Of a DNA stretch of 64,000 nt, positions 61,270 to 64,000 are shown in pieces. Under the pieces are notes generated by a model. It saw nothing but the letters and a program-made list of their open reading frames with translations. It ran no database searches and had not been told where the DNA came from. The stretch's first letter is position 1. Each line of letters opens with the position of its first letter. This DNA is from Allotamlana fucoidanivorans (GTDB taxonomy: Bacteria > Bacteroidota > Bacteroidia > Flavobacteriales > Flavobacteriaceae): positions 124,001-188,000 of the forward strand of contig NZ_CP074074.1 of assembly GCF_045788535.1 (NCBI RefSeq), read 5' to 3'. Position numbers and translations under genes: made by a program.

Positions 61270-62202
61270 TTATTTTACCTGCATTAATTCAACATCAAAA
61301 ACCAATGTGGCATTAGGTGGAATAACACCTCCTGCTCCTGCACTTCCATAAGCTAAATGACTAGGTATTACTAAACGGGCTTTATCTCCAACTTTTAATA
61401 ATTGGATACCTTCGTCCCAACCTGGAATAACTTGACCTACTCCTAAAGGAAAATCTATAGGCTGATTACGCTTGTATGACGAATCAAAAACAGTTCCGTC
61501 TGCCAACTGCCCTTTGTAATGTACTGAAACTGTTTTGCCTTTTTCAGCTTTAACGCCATTACCTTCTTGAATGATTTGATAACGCAATCCGCTTTCTGTT
61601 TTATTAAATCCAGCTGCTAACTTTTCAAGTTCCGCTTCAGCAGCTTTTTTTTCTTCAGCAATTCTTTGTGCTCTAGAACCTTCAAATGTTCTGAAGGCTT
61701 CAATGGCATTGTAAGCTTCTGCTTCTGCTCCTACTCTAATAATCTCTAAAGATTCTATTGTATCACCTTGCGCTATGGCATCCACTACATCTTGTCCTGC
61801 TTCAACTTTACCAAACACGGTATGTTTATTATCTAACCAAGGGGTTTCAACATGCGTGATAAAAAATTGACTTCCATTCGTACCGGGACCTGCATTTGCC
61901 ATTGATAATACTCCAGGACCATCATGCTTTAATTCTGGATGAAACTCATCATCAAATTTATAACCAGGATTTCCAGCTCCAGACCCTTGTGGACAGCCTC
62001 CTTGAATCATAAAATCTGGAATTACTCTGTGAAATTTTAAGCCATCATAATAAGGTGTTCCTTGTGGTTTTACCTTGTTTTCTAAGTTCCCTTCTGCTAA
62101 GGCTACAAAGTTACCAACCGTTCCTGGTGTTTTTTTGTACTCTAAAGCCACAAGAATTTCTCCTTTTGTGGTATTAAATTTTGCGTATAAACCGTCTTGC
62201 AT
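61270..62202 (-). CDS. cyclophilin-FKBP fusion peptidyl-prolyl isomerase
   Basis: A 310-residue protein with two unrelated PPIase domains in one chain. Residues 1-160 are a cyclophilin: FHRVIPDFMIQGGCPQGSG, FHPELKHDGPGVLSMANAGPGTNGSQFFIT, TPWLDNKHTVFG. A short Ala/Lys/Glu helical linker (about 180-197) leads to an FKBP domain (about 205-310: VSVHYKGQLADGTVFDSSY, GQVIPGWDEGIQLLKVGDKARLVIP, YGSAGAGGVIPPNATLVFDVELM). No signal peptide, so cytoplasmic. Cyclophilin-first dual immunophilins are known from Flavobacteriia. Both active sites look intact. Confidence 0.93.
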   Translation of the reverse strand: MQDGLYAKFNTTKGEILVALEYKKTPGTVGNFVALAEGNLENKVKPQGTPYYDGLKFHRVIPDFMIQGGCPQGSGAGNPGYKFDDEFHPELKHDGPGVLSMANAGPGTNGSQFFITHVETPWLDNKHTVFGKVEAGQDVVDAIAQGDTIESLEIIRVGAEAEAYNAIEAFRTFEGSRAQRIAEEKKAAEAELEKLAAGFNKTESGLRYQIIQEGNGVKAEKGKTVSVHYKGQLADGTVFDSSYKRNQPIDFPLGVGQVIPGWDEGIQLLKVGDKARLVIPSHLAYGSAGAGGVIPPNATLVFDVELMQVK

Positions 62203-62397
62203 TGTTCTAATTTTTAAGAAAGTGCAAAGATAGGAAACTAAGTGAAAACTATGAGTTTAGACACAATAAGTATTAATTAAATTTACGAGTATGCCCTCTA
62301 AATAAAAACCAAATATCATAGTGTTTATGAAAATGGCTTGCAAAACATGATGCATCTAAGTTGCATTCAAGCCTATTTTAAGAAGCTTAAGGCAATA

Positions 62398-62425
62398 AAA
62401 AAAGCCATAACATATGCTAGGCTTT
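62398..62425 (-). terminator. terminator after recQ
   Basis: AAAGCC / GGCTTT (62401-62406 with 62420-62425) with partial inner pairs, followed on the minus strand by a T7-ATTG run. It lies 28 nt after the recQ stop. Confidence 0.65.
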
Positions 62426-62452
62426 ATTTGTGTTGTGATTTAAAAAAATCTT

Positions 62453-64000
62453 TTAATTAGCTACTTCACTGATAAACTTTATTCTGTATAAACGCAGTTC
62501 TTCGTCATCATAATCGCCATCAAACTCATCAATAGCATCTGAAATGGCATCTGTTTCCGATTCCATAAAATACTCATGAATTTCTTCTTGTTGCTCTTCA
62601 TCTAAAATATCATCAATCCAGTAATCAATATTCAATTTTGTTCCCGAATAAACTATGGCTTCCATTTCCTTAATAAACTCATCCATTTCCATACCTTTAG
62701 CTGAAGCAATATCATCAAGTGGCAACTTTCTATCTATATTTTGAATGATATAAAGTTTATTGGCCGAATTGCTTCCAGTAGATTTTACCACCAAATCATC
62801 TGGCCTAATAATATCATTTTCTTCAACATACTTGGCTATTAGAGCTATAAAATCTTTGCCGTATTTTTTTGCCTTGCCGTCTCCAACACCGTGAACATTT
62901 GCCAATTCCGCAAGGGTAATGGGATATTTAAGCGCCATATCTTCTAACGAAGGATCTTGAAAAATAACAAAAGGGGGGACCCCTAATTTTTTAGCATTCT
63001 TTTTACGCAAATCTTTAAGTATGCCCATTAAAACTGTATCTGCCACCGCTCCAGCACTTTTTGATGGTGCTATTATAGAACCATCTTCTTGCTCACCTTC
63101 AAAGACATGATCTTCAGTCATCATAAAAGATATTGGGCTATCAATAAACTTTTTCCCCTCTTCTACTATCTTTATAACACCGTAAGTTTCAATATCCTTT
63201 TTTAAATACCCTGCAATAAGTACTTGCCTTAAAAGCGCCATCCAATGCTTTTTGTCTTTATCTTTTCCTTTACCAAAGAAAGGCTGCTCGTTTGTTTTGT
63301 GCGAGTTAATTAAGGCATTTTCTTTTCCTATAATAACATTCACCAGGTCTTTAGATTTGTACTTTTCATTAGTATCTCTAATAATTTCCAACAAAACCTT
63401 TACATCATCCTTTGCTTCTGTTTGCTTTTTAGGATATCTCACGTTATCATCCATATCACCTCCTTCACCTGTGTCATTATCAAATTCCTCTCCAAAATAA
63501 TGAAGAATAAATTTACGCCTCGATATAGAGGTTTCAGCAAAAGCAATTACTTCCTGCAATAAAGCATGACCAATTTCCTGCTCTGCCACTGGTTTACCAG
63601 ACATGAATTTTTCAAGCTTTTCAATGTCTTTGTAACTATAAAAGGCCAAACAATGTCCTTCACCTCCATCTCTTCCGGCTCTACCTGTTTCCTGATAATA
63701 GCTTTCAATACTTTTAGGAATATCATGATGTATTACAAAACGAACATCGGGTTTATCTATCCCCATACCAAATGCTATGGTAGCCACAACAACATCAACA
63801 TCTTCCATAAGGAATTTATCTTGATGGCTGGATCTGGTTTTGGCATCTAACCCCGCATGATAAGGCACAGCATTAATACCATTTACCTGAAGCACTTGGG
63901 CCAATTCCTCTACTCGTTTTCGGCTTAAACAATATACAATACCAGATTTGCCTTCATTCTGCTTTATAAAACGAATAATATCAGCATCTACGGCTTTGGT
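62453..64000 (-). CDS. recQ: RecQ-family DNA helicase, 3' part only
   Basis: 516 codons of a RecQ helicase; the start lies beyond the window edge and the frame stays open to base 64000. Visible: the second RecA-like domain (GIVYCLSRKRVEEL, HAGLDAKTRSSHQDKF, ATIAFGMGIDKPDVRFVIHHD, QETGRAGRDG), an RQC region and an HRDC domain (LADLANVHGVGDGKAKKYG region near 62880-62970), then an acidic tail (DEFDGDYDDEEL). The four zinc-binding Cys usual in RecQ (CRR..., CGxCDxC) are absent: the segment reads SRRKFILHYFGEEFDNDTG. RecQ repairs stalled forks and recombination intermediates. Confidence 0.93.
   Translation of the reverse strand, partial: TKAVDADIIRFIKQNEGKSGIVYCLSRKRVEELAQVLQVNGINAVPYHAGLDAKTRSSHQDKFLMEDVDVVVATIAFGMGIDKPDVRFVIHHDIPKSIESYYQETGRAGRDGGEGHCLAFYSYKDIEKLEKFMSGKPVAEQEIGHALLQEVIAFAETSISRRKFILHYFGEEFDNDTGEGGDMDDNVRYPKKQTEAKDDVKVLLEIIRDTNEKYKSKDLVNVIIGKENALINSHKTNEQPFFGKGKDKDKKHWMALLRQVLIAGYLKKDIETYGVIKIVEEGKKFIDSPISFMMTEDHVFEGEQEDGSIIAPSKSAGAVADTVLMGILKDLRKKNAKKLGVPPFVIFQDPSLEDMALKYPITLAELANVHGVGDGKAKKYGKDFIALIAKYVEENDIIRPDDLVVKSTGSNSANKLYIIQNIDRKLPLDDIASAKGMEMDEFIKEMEAIVYSGTKLNIDYWIDDILDEEQQEEIHEYFMESETDAISDAIDEFDGDYDDEELRLYRIKFISEVAN

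Noticed and set aside
1..64000. CRISPR arrays, tRNA/rRNA genes, integrases, transposases or prophage genes
   Set aside because: No spaced repeat array, cloverleaf sequence, or mobile-element protein was seen; the only repeats are the two structured elements and the short direct repeat.

Overview
The window is an ordinary-looking chromosomal stretch from a low-GC member of the Flavobacteriaceae (Bacteroidota), probably marine or marine-related; I do not assign a genus. The evidence is a type IX secretion C-terminal sorting domain (M43 protease near 47.1-48.3 kb), many carboxypeptidase-like regulatory domain proteins, a TonB-dependent receptor, bacillithiol genes (bshC and a BstA/YfiT-like transferase), Bacteroidota-type -7 promoter motifs (TAnnTTTG), and family proteins such as DUF6146, DUF6787 and DUF3276. 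I see no tRNA, rRNA, CRISPR array, integrase, transposase or prophage. Gene density is about 90 percent and codon/base use looks even throughout.

Layout. 0-1.2 kb: two secreted thioredoxin-fold proteins on the minus strand. 1.2-7.9 kb: a complete tryptophan operon trpE-G-D-C-(F-B)-A. It is preceded by a promoter, a 15-codon leader peptide with three consecutive Trp codons and a Rho-independent attenuator; trpF and trpB form one reading frame, and a structured repeat lies between trpB and trpA. 7.9-9.5 kb: SIMPL protein, TrmL, EF-hand protein. 9.6-20.1 kb (minus): DUF3820, LysM/periplasmic-binding protein, guaA, a PLP decarboxylase, bshC, and a cytochrome c peroxidase / PhoX-like lipoprotein pair. 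20.5-30.5 kb: carboxypeptidase-regulatory-domain proteins around parC / small ORF / parE, a DMT transporter and ychF. 30.5-34.9 kb: thiN, a ferredoxin divergent from a LuxC-type acyl-CoA reductase, then serC and serA. 35-41.7 kb: DUF937, DUF6146, DUF6787, a small His-rich protein, a TonB receptor with a His/Asp/Glu loop, and a patatin-barrel protein. 41.7-45.8 kb (minus): guaB, a membrane protein, an FMN-binding protein and a porin, with the second copy of the structured repeat. 46-52.9 kb: HMG-CoA lyase-like protein, secreted M43 protease, pyrD, pepT, ecotin lipoprotein, YdeI-type protein, cysteine synthase. 52.9-57.2 kb: nusB-DUF1573-yajC divergent from an ABC exporter, then DUF3276. 57.3-64 kb: acyltransferase, sodium/bile-acid-type symporter, CsaA-like protein, redoxin, GNAT, bacillithiol transferase-like protein, a cyclophilin-FKBP fusion, and a recQ gene running off the end.

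How the genes work together. The trp cluster is the best-defined unit: its leader can fold into mutually exclusive 1:2, 2:3 and terminator structures whose spacing fits ribosome-mediated attenuation. SerC/SerA make serine for TrpB and cysteine synthase. GuaA/GuaB and PyrD serve nucleotide synthesis. BshC and the BstA-like protein form two ends of bacillithiol metabolism. The most unusual items are the trp leader, the TrpF-TrpB fusion, the two-copy structured repeat (78-85 nt, conserved blocks with compensatory pairing), the candidate metal-uptake locus, the porin/FMN-protein cluster, and a lipoprotein ecotin with Lys at the predicted P1 site.
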